Shown: piece by piece, positions 31,669 through 39,845 of the stretch
How positions within the stretch are numbered: position 1 is the stretch's first letter
Layout: every line of letters begins with the position of its first letter
NCBI GenBank assembly: GCA_020849615.1
Contig: JADLFW010000014.1
Span: 1-47,625 of the forward strand
DNA: 47,625 nt
Origin: Phycisphaerales bacterium
GTDB lineage: Bacteria > Planctomycetota > Phycisphaerae > Phycisphaerales > UBA1924
Reading direction: 5' to 3'
The notes under the pieces: model-generated
What the model was told of the DNA's origin: nothing
Seen by the model: only the letters and a program-made list of their open reading frames with translations
Database searches by the model: none
Translations under genes and position numbers: made by a program

Positions 31669-34467
31669 ATGCAACCCCTCTTCCGGGCCGCCTGCCTCCT
31701 CTCGCTAGTCGTCGCTCCATCGCTCACGGGCTGCGCCTCCCATCCGGCGCTCTCCGAGCCCGCCGGGCCGCACGTGCTGTGGTACCGCCAGCCCGCGGAT
31801 CTCCGCTCCGGATGGACCTCCGCGCTCCCGGTCGGCAACGGCCGCCTGGGCGCGATGGTCTTCGGCGGAGTGCTCGAAGAGCGCATCCAGCTCAACGAGG
31901 ACACCATCTGGGCCGGGCCGCCTGTCCCCGTCCAACCCGAATCCGCCGCCGCCGGCACCGCCGAGGCCCGGGCTCTCTTCTTCGCGGGCCGCCCCGGCGA
32001 GGGCGAAGCCGTCATCCGCGAGAAGGCCATGGCCCCGCGCATCTCGCCGCGCAGCTACCAGACCCTCGGCGACCTGCGGCTCAAGATCCACGCGCCGGGT
32101 GTGCAGCCCAGCGAGCCCCTGCCCATCACCCGCTGGATGCGCGGGCCCGTTCACGCAGAGTTCGACCCCTCCGAGATGGCTGAGGTCGCGGACACCCGAA
32201 CCTGGGCCGGCATCAGTGGCCCCGCGGGCTTCGATGTCCCGCCGAACAGCACCGTCGCCTTCCGTGCCGACTTCGACGTTCCTCGGGCGCGGTTCCCCGG
32301 GCCCGTCCGCCTCGACCTCTCCCCGATCGACGATGCGGGCCGCGTCTACCTCAACGGCATGGAGATCGGCCGCACCGGCTCGTGGTCATCCCCCCACTCA
32401 TTCGATGTGACCCCGCACCTCCGTCCGGGCAGCAACACCCTCGCCATCGCCGTCACCAACATCGGCGGCCCGGGCCGGCTTGCCTCCTCCATCGAGCTCG
32501 TCGGCGAGGTCCCGGTCGATGACTATCGGCGATCGCTCGACCTCGACACCGCCATCGCCTCAACCAGCTACCGGATCGGCGATGTGGAGTTCCGCCGGGA
32601 GGTCTTCGCCTCCGCGCCCGATGAGGTCGCCGTCATCCATCTCACCGCATCACGCCCCGGCGCGCTCAGCTTCGATGTCGCCCTCGACCGGCCCGGCGAT
32701 GCCGAAACCGTCACGGTCACCCGCAACGACATCGAGATTGCAGGCCGGGCCGCCCACGGCGATCAGCATCCGGGCGTGAAGTTCACCGCCATCGCCCGTG
32801 TCCTGCCCGATGACGGCGTAACCGAGGCGGTGGATGGCGGAATCGGAATCCGAAATGCCACTTCCGCCACCATCCTGATCGCGGCCGCGACCGACTACAA
32901 CGCGCAGGATCCGGCCCGGCCGCTCGCGCGCGACCTGGCGTTGACAGCCCGCGCACCACTCAGCGCCGCCCCGCGCCGCTACGAGCGCCTCCGTGATCGA
33001 TCCACCGCGGACCATCGTCGCTTCTTCCGGCGGGTCGATCTCCAGCTCGCCGGCGTGCCCGGCGATGCGCCGACCGATGCACGCCTCGCCGAAGTTCGAC
33101 GGGGCGAAGTCGACCCGCACCTGGAGGCCCTGCTCTTTCAGTACGGTCGGTACCTGCTGATCTGCTCCTCCCGGCCCGGCGATCTGCCCGCCAACCTTCA
33201 GGGCATCTGGTGCGACGACCTCGAAGCGCCCTGGAACGCCGATTACCACGTGAACATCAACCTGCAGATGAACTACTGGCCCGCCGAGGTGACCAACCTC
33301 TCCGAGTGCCACACGCCGTTCTTCGACTACATCGAGGGTGTGCTGCCCGCCGGGCGGGAAATGGCCCGGCGCCTCGGCGCCGGCGGCTTCACGATGGGGC
33401 ACGAGGGTGATGCCTGGCGCTGGACCGCCGCCTGCGGTGAGCCCGTGTGGGGCATGTGGGTGACGGGCGGTGGCTGGTGCACGGGCCATTTCATGGAGCA
33501 CTACCGCTTCACGCTCGACCGGAACTTCCTCCGCCAGCGCGCGTACCCGATCCTCCGCGAAGCTTCAGAGTTCTTCCTCGACTGGCTCGTCGAAGACCCT
33601 TCGACGGGCCTGCTGGTCTCCGGGCCGGCCACCTCTCCGGAGAACGCCTACCTCATCAACGGGCGGCGGTTCAGTCTCTCGATGGGCCCGACGATGGACC
33701 AGGAAATCCTCTGGGAGACATTCACCAACACGCTCGAGGCCGCCCGCATCCTCGGCGCGGATGATGAGCTCATCTCACGTATCCGCGCTTCAATCGCGCG
33801 GCTGGCGCCGCCGCGCATCGGGCCCGATGGCCGACTCCTCGAATGGGCCCGGCCTTACGAGGAAGCCGAGCCGGGGCACCGGCACATGTCGCACCTCTAC
33901 GGCCTCCACCCGTCGAACCAGATCACCCTCTCCGCCACACCCGACCTTGCCGCCGCGGCGCGGAAGTCGCTCGAGGGGCGGTTGAGCCAGGGAGGCGGTC
34001 ACACGGGGTGGTCGCGCGCGTGGATCATCAACTTCTGGGCCCGGCTGCGCGAAGGTGACCTCGCCCAGGAAAACATCCGCGCCCTGCTCGCCAAGTCGAC
34101 GCTCCCGAACCTGTTCGATGACCATCCGCCGTTCCAGATCGATGGCAACTTCGGGGCCACGGCGGGGATCGCGGAGATGCTGATCCAGAGCCACGATGGC
34201 GGCATCACGCTGCTGCCCGCGCTGCCATCGGCGTGGCCCGCGGGATCGGTGCGCGGGCTGCGGGCCCGGGGCGGGTTCGAGGTGGATATCGCCTGGGAGG
34301 GCGGCGCGATCACCGAAGCGACCATCCGCGCAACCCGGGATGGCCCGTGCGCGGTCACCACGCCCACGCCGGTGTTCGTGGGGAAGTCCGCGCAGCCGCA
34401 CAACCGCTGGGAGTTCGACGCCCGGCCCGGCCGGACCTACCGCCTCTCATCCGCCCCGCGGCGCTGA
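31669..34467 (+). CDS. GH95 family lipoprotein, alpha-L-fucosidase/galactosidase type
   Basis: A 932-residue lipoprotein: signal with lipobox LTGC (Cys22). The enzyme matches glycoside hydrolase family 95, which removes alpha-1,2-L-fucose and, in some members, galactose from plant and host glycans. Family segments appear in order: [117 protein letters not shown] and [17 protein letters not shown]. An extra jelly-roll-like domain interrupts the N-terminal part at about 165-282 ([19 protein letters not shown]...). It probably acts on polysaccharides in the periplasm or on the surface. No ribosome-binding site is clear. Confidence 0.92.
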   Translation: MQPLFRAACLLSLVVAPSLTGCASHPALSEPAGPHVLWYRQPADLRSGWTSALPVGNGRLGAMVFGGVLEERIQLNEDTIWAGPPVPVQPESAAAGTAEARALFFAGRPGEGEAVIREKAMAPRISPRSYQTLGDLRLKIHAPGVQPSEPLPITRWMRGPVHAEFDPSEMAEVADTRTWAGISGPAGFDVPPNSTVAFRADFDVPRARFPGPVRLDLSPIDDAGRVYLNGMEIGRTGSWSSPHSFDVTPHLRPGSNTLAIAVTNIGGPGRLASSIELVGEVPVDDYRRSLDLDTAIASTSYRIGDVEFRREVFASAPDEVAVIHLTASRPGALSFDVALDRPGDAETVTVTRNDIEIAGRAAHGDQHPGVKFTAIARVLPDDGVTEAVDGGIGIRNATSATILIAAATDYNAQDPARPLARDLALTARAPLSAAPRRYERLRDRSTADHRRFFRRVDLQLAGVPGDAPTDARLAEVRRGEVDPHLEALLFQYGRYLLICSSRPGDLPANLQGIWCDDLEAPWNADYHVNINLQMNYWPAEVTNLSECHTPFFDYIEGVLPAGREMARRLGAGGFTMGHEGDAWRWTAACGEPVWGMWVTGGGWCTGHFMEHYRFTLDRNFLRQRAYPILREASEFFLDWLVEDPSTGLLVSGPATSPENAYLINGRRFSLSMGPTMDQEILWETFTNTLEAARILGADDELISRIRASIARLAPPRIGPDGRLLEWARPYEEAEPGHRHMSHLYGLHPSNQITLSATPDLAAAARKSLEGRLSQGGGHTGWSRAWIINFWARLREGDLAQENIRALLAKSTLPNLFDDHPPFQIDGNFGATAGIAEMLIQSHDGGITLLPALPSAWPAGSVRGLRARGGFEVDIAWEGGAITEATIRATRDGPCAVTTPTPVFVGKSAQPHNRWEFDARPGRTYRLSSAPRR

Positions 34468-34480
34468 TCCCGGCGCCGGA

Positions 34481-34498
34481 GTGTTCCACGTGGAACAC
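34481..34498. promoter_or_regulatory. parS-like ParB binding site
   Basis: GTGTTCCACGTGGAACAC is a perfect 18-bp palindrome whose inner 16 bases (34482-34497) follow the chromosomal parS consensus TGTTNCACGTGNAACA in every conserved position. It lies in the 96-base gap after the GH95 stop codon. ParB nucleates on such sites to guide chromosome segregation. No parA or parB gene is in the window. Confidence 0.75.
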
Positions 34499-34563
34499 AT
34501 GTCCGGATCTGCTCGCGCAGAGACGGTCCTCATCTCGGAAACACGGATTCACGGGTCAGAGGT

Positions 34564-35430
34564 TTACACGGCCAGCAGCGTGCGGCCCGGGCGCCGCCCC
34601 GGCGTCGCGGCGCCGATCCACTCGTACATGGACCTGGAGGCATCGCGCAGGACCGCGGTCGGGTCGCCGAGGTCGGGGAACCAGCACCGGTCGTACTCGA
34701 AGATGACCGGCCCGGCGAAGCCGCCGCGGGCCAGCTGCTCGACGACGGGGCGGGTGATCACGTCGCCTCGGCCCAGCCCGCACGGGCGGCCGTGGAGGTA
34801 GTCCTTCAGCTTGACGGTCAGCAGGCGCTCACCGAGGACGTTGAGCCCGTTGATGGGGTTCTCACCCTCCGCGGCAGCGACGGCGATGTTGTACGCGGCG
34901 CCAAGCATCGGGCTGGCCGCCATGTCGATGAGCTCGGCCAGCGCGGTGGCGGTGCCGAAGGACCCGCCGTTCTCGATGACGAGCCGCACGCCCGAGTTGC
35001 GCGCGTGGTCCAGGCTCTTGCCGAGGCGGTCGGTAATGCGCTCGAGCGCCGAGGCCCGGCGCTCGTGGGCGCCGATCTCGAAGCCGAAGACACGGACAAA
35101 CGGGCAGTGCAGCTCGGCGGCGAGGTCGATGGCGAACTTGCACTGCCGCACGGACTGCTCGAGGTCGCCCAGGGCCTGGTGGATCGGCCCGGTGGGGTGC
35201 GGCGCATCGAAGCGGACGGAGGTCGCGAGGCAGACGGGCTCGGCGCCCGAGCGGTCCAGCATGGCGCGGAACTTGGAGGGATCGGTCAGGGCGGGGTCGC
35301 AGGCGCACTCGGTGGACCCCGACCCGAAGGTGCGGAGCTCCACGCCGAGGTACCCCGCGCTCTCCGCGATTTCGCACACACGATCGAGGGGCCAATCCAG
35401 GCAGGCCACCGTGCTGAAACTGGGCTTCAT
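34564..35430 (-). CDS. sugar phosphate isomerase/epimerase, xylose isomerase-like TIM barrel
   Basis: A 288-residue member of the AP-endonuclease-2/xylose isomerase-like TIM barrels. Motifs: STVACLDWPLDRVCEIAESAGYLGVELRTFG, a strand-helix pattern with CPFVRVFGFEIGAHE, then GVRLVIENGG (metal-binding Glu), GAAYNIAVAAAEGENPI, LTVKLKDYLHGRPCGLGRGDV and PVIFEYDRCW (metal-binding Glu). Several members epimerise or isomerise sugars, and others are hydroxypyruvate isomerases or myo-inose dehydratases, so the substrate is open. The start at ATG 35430 fits the family, although ATG at 35463 is in frame. Convergent with the GH95 gene across the parS-like site. Confidence 0.85.
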   Translation of the reverse strand: MKPSFSTVACLDWPLDRVCEIAESAGYLGVELRTFGSGSTECACDPALTDPSKFRAMLDRSGAEPVCLATSVRFDAPHPTGPIHQALGDLEQSVRQCKFAIDLAAELHCPFVRVFGFEIGAHERRASALERITDRLGKSLDHARNSGVRLVIENGGSFGTATALAELIDMAASPMLGAAYNIAVAAAEGENPINGLNVLGERLLTVKLKDYLHGRPCGLGRGDVITRPVVEQLARGGFAGPVIFEYDRCWFPDLGDPTAVLRDASRSMYEWIGAATPGRRPGRTLLAV

Positions 35431-35571
35431 GCCGCTCGTCCCCAGGTGAAAGGAACCGAACAAAGTTCGAAGTCCGGGGCTTCTCTCCCGGCCGGAAGCC
35501 CAGATGGTACGTGAAGCGACGGGTTCGTCAACACGGGGTCGATCCCGGGGTATTCATGAGGATTGCAGCGT

Positions 35572-35665
35572 CCGCTCGCGGTTATGCAAACCAGCCCGAG
35601 CGGCTTGAGCCGAAGCAACCTGTGACGATGCGATCGGTAACCCCCTCACAGGCGGACAGTTACCG
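35572..35665 (+). ncRNA. structured leader RNA with a candidate H-type pseudoknot
   Basis: The 376-base gap from 35431 to 35806 contains a compact fold. CCGCTCG (35572-35578) pairs with CGAGCGG (35597-35603), with GGTT/AACC continuing inside. Then CCTGTGA (35619-35625) pairs with TCACAGG (35646-35652), and CGGTAAC (35635-35641) pairs with GTTACCG (35659-35665). The last two seven-base stems interlock as a pseudoknot. Such interlocked stems are typical of riboswitches and other regulatory RNAs. No known riboswitch consensus is recognised, and orientation (+ strand, ahead of the lipoprotein gene) is inferred from context. Confidence 0.4.
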
Positions 35666-35806
35666 GCAATAGTTGCGCGAAGGACGAGAGCGACCGGAGC
35701 CTGCATGCCGAAAACCACGGACAGCCCGGGTTGCGCGAGGGAAGGTGTCCGAGTTGGTCGCGGAACTGGCGGGGTGGAGGGCCGTCCCATAGGCTGGGAG
35801 TTGCTT

Positions 35807-36043
35807 ATGGTGGGTCGTCAGCGTCAACGGGCCGTGGTGGCGGCCAGCCTCGCTGCACTCGGCGCCTCGATCATCGGGGGGTGCGGGGTGTCCCCGCGGG
35901 ATGAGTACATGCGGATCCGGGGCATCACGGTCGAGCCGCAGGCCGGCGATGGCTCGACGGTCGCTTCGCTGAACTTCACGGTTCCGACGGCCCTGGGCGC
36001 CACGGATGATTCCCTGGCCATGACAACCGACATGCCGCGCTGA
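35807..36043 (+). CDS. small lipoprotein of unknown function
   Basis: The 78-residue product starts MVGRQRQRAVV, then a hydrophobic stretch (ASLAALGASIIGG) leading to a lipobox-like GGC, so Cys is the likely lipidated residue near position 21. The short mature part (GVSPRDEYMRIRGITVEPQAGDGSTVASLNFTVPTALGATDDSLAMTTDMPR) matches no family I know. ATG at 35807 has GGGAG six bases upstream. The structured region before it suggests its expression is regulated at RNA level. Confidence 0.7.
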   Translation: MVGRQRQRAVVAASLAALGASIIGGCGVSPRDEYMRIRGITVEPQAGDGSTVASLNFTVPTALGATDDSLAMTTDMPR

Positions 36044-36137
36044 CGCCCGCGCGGCTTCCAGGCCAATCCATTCCAGATCCGGAACATCGGCCCACCCGGC
36101 TTGCTCCCCGCGCTTCACGGGGCCATGATCCGGGGCG

Positions 36138-37022
36138 ATGACACCCACCAATCCAGGCCGGGCCGGCGACCACTCCGCACCCGACATTCACTCCCTCGAT
36201 CCGGGCATCCACGCCGACCTCAAGAACAAGCTGGACTACGCGGGGTACCTGCGGCTGGATGACCTCCTGTCCTGCCAGGCGCCGCTGTCATCGCCCCCCC
36301 ACCACGATGAGCTGCTGTTCATCATCCAGCACCAGACGACGGAGTTGTGGTTCAAGCTGGCGATCCACGAGGTTCGCGAGGCCATGCGGCTGGTGGCGGC
36401 CGACCAGCTCGAGGCGTCGTTCAAGATCCTGGCCCGGGTGAAGCACATCCAGGCCCAGCTGCTGAACCAGTGGAGCGTGCTGGCGACGCTGACACCCAGC
36501 GAGTACGTGCAGTTCCGCCACGTGCTGGGCCCGGCCAGCGGGCTGCAGTCGCACCAGTTCCGCCTGATGGAGTTCCTGCTGGGCGGAAAGGAAGAGCGGC
36601 TGGTGCCGCTCTTCCGCCACAACCCGGCTGCGCACGCGGATCTTGAGGCCGCGCTGCGCGGGCCGAGCCTGTACGACGAGTATCTGCGCCACCTGGCGCG
36701 CCGCGGCCTGCCCGTCCCGCGCGAGGTGCTCGAGCGAGACTACACCAAGACGCACGAATCGCACCCGGGGGTTGTGGCGGTGTTCAAGGCGATCTACTCC
36801 GACCCCGAGCGCTACTGGGATGAGTACGAGATGGCCGAGAAGCTCGTTGACATCGATGAGGCGTACGCGCTGTGGCGCTTCCGCCATGTGAAGGTCGTGC
36901 AGCGGATCATCGGCTGGAAGCGCGGCACGGGCGGGACGGCCGGTGTGAGCTACCTGGCGCAGGGGGTCGACCGGCGGTATTTCCCTGAGCTGTGGGATGT
37001 GCGGACGGAGATCGGGGCGTGA
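36138..37022 (+). CDS. kynA: tryptophan 2,3-dioxygenase
   Basis: The 294-residue cytoplasmic haem enzyme opens the indole ring of L-tryptophan to N-formylkynurenine, the first step of the kynurenine pathway. The family is recognised from [37 protein letters not shown] (active-site region), [16 protein letters not shown], and [28 protein letters not shown], which contains the haem-ligand His and the substrate-binding loop. Length matches the bacterial enzymes. The next gene starts before this one stops (GTGA overlap), so kynureninase is co-translated. Start chosen at ATG 36138; the ribosome-binding site is weak. Confidence 0.96.
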   Translation: MTPTNPGRAGDHSAPDIHSLDPGIHADLKNKLDYAGYLRLDDLLSCQAPLSSPPHHDELLFIIQHQTTELWFKLAIHEVREAMRLVAADQLEASFKILARVKHIQAQLLNQWSVLATLTPSEYVQFRHVLGPASGLQSHQFRLMEFLLGGKEERLVPLFRHNPAAHADLEAALRGPSLYDEYLRHLARRGLPVPREVLERDYTKTHESHPGVVAVFKAIYSDPERYWDEYEMAEKLVDIDEAYALWRFRHVKVVQRIIGWKRGTGGTAGVSYLAQGVDRRYFPELWDVRTEIGA

Positions 37023-38281
37023 GCGCGATCGGATCAGCCGTCGCCGCGATGGGCCCGGGCCCGCTCACCGAGGCCGGGCTGCGCGAGCACATCTTCCCCC
37101 TGTTCTCGCGTGTGCTTGCGCGAGAGGAGCTCTACCTCGCCAATCACTCGCTGGGCCGGCCGCTCGACCAGCTCGAGGATGACCTCCGCGAGTTCGCCTC
37201 ACCCTGGTTCACGGACATGGATGATGCGTGGGGCCCGTGGATGGAGGAACTGGCCCGGTTCCGGGCCTCGATCGCGAAGCTGATCGGGTTATCGCGGCCC
37301 GATGCCGTGGTGCCCAAGGCCGCCGCGGGCCAGGGTCTCCGCGCGGTGCTCAACTCGCTCCCCGCTGATGGCTCGCTGCGTCCGCTGCGGCTGGTCGCCA
37401 CGCGGGGTGAGTTTGATGCGCTCGACTTTGTCCTCAAGATGTACGAGGACAAGGGCCGGACCGTGATCAGCTGGATCGAGCCGAGCGAGGATAGCCGCTC
37501 CGGGCTTCCGCTCATCGACGCGGGCGATGTCGTGCGGGCTATCCGGCCCGGCGTCGATCTGGTTATCGTGTCGGAGGTGTTCTACTCGACGGGCCAGGTG
37601 CTGGAGGGGCTCGAGTCGATCATCCGGGGCGCGCACGCTGCGGGCGCGCTGGTGCTGGTTGACCTCTATCACAGCGCTGGCGTGATCCCGGGGCGGTTCG
37701 ATGAGCTGGGCCCGGACTTCGCGGTGGGCGGCTCGTACAAGTACACGCGGGGCGGGCCGGGGCCCGGCTGGCTGGCGATTCATCCACGGCACCTGGTTGA
37801 TGGGACTGCCGGGCCCGGCGGCGATGCGCAGCCCGCGCTCCGGACGCTGGACACAGGGTGGTTCGCGAAGAAGGACACGTTTGGTTTTCAACGGCCGACC
37901 CGGCCGCTGCTCAGTTCCGGCGGGGATGCGTGGCTGGAGAACACACCCGCGCCGGTGATTGCCTACCAGGCGCGGGCCGGGCTGGAGCTGGTGCTGGCGA
38001 TCGGCGTGGCCCGGCTGCGGACGTACAGCCTGGAGCAGCAGGCGTTCCTGGAAGGTGAGTTGAAGAAGCGGGGTGTGGCGGTGCGGCATCCCGACCCGCA
38101 CGGCGCGTTCCTGCTGGTGCCCAGCCCGGATGCGCCGGGCCTGGTGCGCCGGCTGAAGGAACGGAAGGTCAACACCGATGCCCGTCTTGGGCAAGTGCGG
38201 CTGTGCCCCGACATCCTGACCACGCGGGACGAGATGGCCCGGGCTTCGGACATCGTTGCGGCGGAGCAGAAGCACAGGTAG
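37019..38281 (+). CDS. kynU: kynureninase
   Basis: The 420-residue pyridoxal-phosphate enzyme of the aspartate aminotransferase fold splits kynurenine into anthranilate and alanine. Recognised parts: [74 protein letters not shown], and [20 protein letters not shown], where Lys is the cofactor Schiff-base residue. The GTG at 37019 overlaps the TGA of kynA by four bases, an arrangement typical of coupled translation; an in-frame ATG lies ten codons on at 37049. The missing step, kynurenine formamidase, is not encoded here and would have to be elsewhere. Tryptophan breakdown to anthranilate is implied. Confidence 0.93.
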   Translation: MSAIGSAVAAMGPGPLTEAGLREHIFPLFSRVLAREELYLANHSLGRPLDQLEDDLREFASPWFTDMDDAWGPWMEELARFRASIAKLIGLSRPDAVVPKAAAGQGLRAVLNSLPADGSLRPLRLVATRGEFDALDFVLKMYEDKGRTVISWIEPSEDSRSGLPLIDAGDVVRAIRPGVDLVIVSEVFYSTGQVLEGLESIIRGAHAAGALVLVDLYHSAGVIPGRFDELGPDFAVGGSYKYTRGGPGPGWLAIHPRHLVDGTAGPGGDAQPALRTLDTGWFAKKDTFGFQRPTRPLLSSGGDAWLENTPAPVIAYQARAGLELVLAIGVARLRTYSLEQQAFLEGELKKRGVAVRHPDPHGAFLLVPSPDAPGLVRRLKERKVNTDARLGQVRLCPDILTTRDEMARASDIVAAEQKHR

Positions 38282-38354
38282 GCAGGGACGGAGCCACCCC
38301 GCGTTTTCGCTCCGCGCGGGAGGCACGGCCGGCAGACCTGCAGATCTCGGGAAC

Positions 38355-39248
38355 TCAGCTCGCGGGCGCGGCCGCCGCCGGGAGCGCCGCGGGCGTCGCC
38401 GCGTCGAGCGAATTGATGGCGAGCGGGAGGCTGAGGATGAAGTCGGTGCCCCGGCCCGGCTCTGTGCGGACGTCGATCGTTCCGCCGTGGGCTTCCACGA
38501 GGCGGCGGGTGGTGGGCAGGCCCAGCCCGGTGCCGCCGGCCTTGGTGGTGAAGTAGGGGTCGAAGATGCGGGCCAGGGTCTCGGCGGGAACGCCGGGCCC
38601 GGTGTCGATGACATGGAGACGGGCGCACGATTCACGGCCGCTTTCATCGCGCTCGGTCTTGAGAATGAGCTCCTTGGGCGCCGAGTCCGAGGCGGGCGGC
38701 TGCGTCATCGCCTGCACGGCGTTGAGCATCAGGTTGAGCACGGCCTGCTTGATGTGGCCGACGTCGACATCGACCGGGAGCTCGTGCGCCGCCAGGTCGG
38801 CCCGGAGGCGGACGCGCTGCTGCTGGGCCTGGGGCATGAAGAAATCGGCGAGCTCGGAGATGACGGCGTTGAGGTCGGCCCGGCGGCGGTCGAGGCGGAG
38901 CTCGCCGGCGTAGCTGAGGAAGTCGGAGAGGATGCCGCCGAGGCGTTCGACTTCGCGGCGGAGGACCGCGAGGCGGCGGATGAGCCGGCCGCGGGGTTCG
39001 AAATCCTCGGGGAGCTCCTCGAGGCCTTCGCCCAGGAGCTGCGCGTTCATGCCGATGGTGGAGAGCGGGTTGCGGATCTCGTGGGCGAGGCCGCCGGTCA
39101 TCTTGCCGATCTCGGCGAGTCGTTCGGCGGTGCGGGCCCGTCGCTCGGCCCGGAAACGGAGCTTTTCGAGCTTGCGGATGAACCACCATCCGACCGCGCA
39201 GGTGATCGCGGAGCCGGTGACGATCCCGATGAGCACGGGCCAGAACAT
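38355..39248 (-). CDS. membrane-anchored histidine kinase of the NtrB type
   Basis: The 297-residue sensor kinase has a single N-terminal helix (WPVLIGIVTGSAITCAVGWWFI) and no visible sensory domain. The dimerisation domain carries the phospho-acceptor His in MTGGLAHEIRNPLSTIGMNAQLL. The ATPase domain has the N box (NLMLNAVQAM), G1 (VIDTGPGVP), the F box (IFDPYFTTKAGGTGLGL) and the terminal GGTIDVRTEPGRGTDFILSLPL. This resembles NtrB/AtoS-type kinases that pair with sigma-54 activators. No response regulator is adjacent. It starts 24 bases after the cold shock gene and is likely cotranscribed. Confidence 0.93.
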   Translation of the reverse strand: MFWPVLIGIVTGSAITCAVGWWFIRKLEKLRFRAERRARTAERLAEIGKMTGGLAHEIRNPLSTIGMNAQLLGEGLEELPEDFEPRGRLIRRLAVLRREVERLGGILSDFLSYAGELRLDRRRADLNAVISELADFFMPQAQQQRVRLRADLAAHELPVDVDVGHIKQAVLNLMLNAVQAMTQPPASDSAPKELILKTERDESGRESCARLHVIDTGPGVPAETLARIFDPYFTTKAGGTGLGLPTTRRLVEAHGGTIDVRTEPGRGTDFILSLPLAINSLDAATPAALPAAAAPAS

Positions 39249-39272
39249 CGGCCTGAGGTTAGGAGCACCGGA

Positions 39273-39557
39273 TCAGCGGCGGGGTGTGCGGGCGTAGCCG
39301 CGGCGCGGGACGACGGTGACTTCGAGGGCATCCTGGCGGACAACGCGGGTCGCCTTCCAGCCCTTGTCGCTCTTGACCGCATCGTAAATGACGTTGGATC
39401 CGTCCTTGAGGACCTTGAAGCCATCCCCCTGGATCACGGTGTAGTGCGCGAAGATATCCTGGCCCTCGGGCCCGATGATGAAGCCGAACCCCTTTCGGGG
39501 GTCGAACCACTTCACCTGCCCTTCTGCACCCTGAATCTGCGGCGAGTGCTCGCTCAT
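39273..39557 (-). CDS. cold shock domain protein
   Basis: A 94-residue OB-fold RNA chaperone. Residues 12-25 (GQVKWFDPRKGFGFI) hold RNP1 KGFGFI; RNP2 is DIFAHYTVIQGDGFKVL. A C-terminal extension of about 25 residues (VVRQDALEVTVVPRRGYARTPRR) is basic and goes beyond the usual 65-70 residues. The start is ATG at 39557 (MSEHSPQ...), with GAGAGG upstream. A leader of up to 200 bases precedes it, common for cold shock genes that use RNA structure for temperature control, but no fold is certain. It is followed by the histidine kinase and lies downstream of the pnp terminator. Confidence 0.94.
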   Translation of the reverse strand: MSEHSPQIQGAEGQVKWFDPRKGFGFIIGPEGQDIFAHYTVIQGDGFKVLKDGSNVIYDAVKSDKGWKATRVVRQDALEVTVVPRRGYARTPRR

Positions 39558-39783
39558 CACGCACCTCTCGGCGGCCTGCCGATGGAGGGGGCCGACTTTC
39601 GCCCGAAGATCCGAACCCCGAGGGGAGCACACACACCCACAGCGCCGTCCATCACGGCTTCGAGCGAACACAAACCCGGGCCGGTTATGGGCCCCTGCCT
39701 ACCGATCCGGACTCTTCCCAGATTACCATCTTCGGGCCCGGGGTCAACTCCGGGATTGAACAAGAAAGCGTTCTCATGTGCAG

Positions 39784-39809
39784 AAAAAACAAGACCCCGC
39801 GCTGCGGGG
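39784..39809 (-). terminator. Rho-independent terminator of pnp
   Basis: CCCCGC (39795-39800) pairs with GCGGGG (39804-39809) around GCT. Read leftwards, the stem is followed by TCTTGTTTTTT. It lies 36 bases past the pnp stop codon, before the cold shock gene leader. Confidence 0.8.
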
Positions 39810-39845
39810 CCCTGGTTCGATGCGGTTGAGATTTCGGAACTTACA

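Noticed and set aside
33250..33262. A second parS site (CCACGTGAACA within the GH95 gene)
   Set aside because: Only one half-site fits; the left arm is TTAC instead of TGTT and the palindrome is broken.
35572..35665. A cyclic di-GMP-I riboswitch
   Set aside because: GCAAACC is present at 35586, but the GACGCAAAGCC core and the second tetraloop-receptor hairpin are absent.
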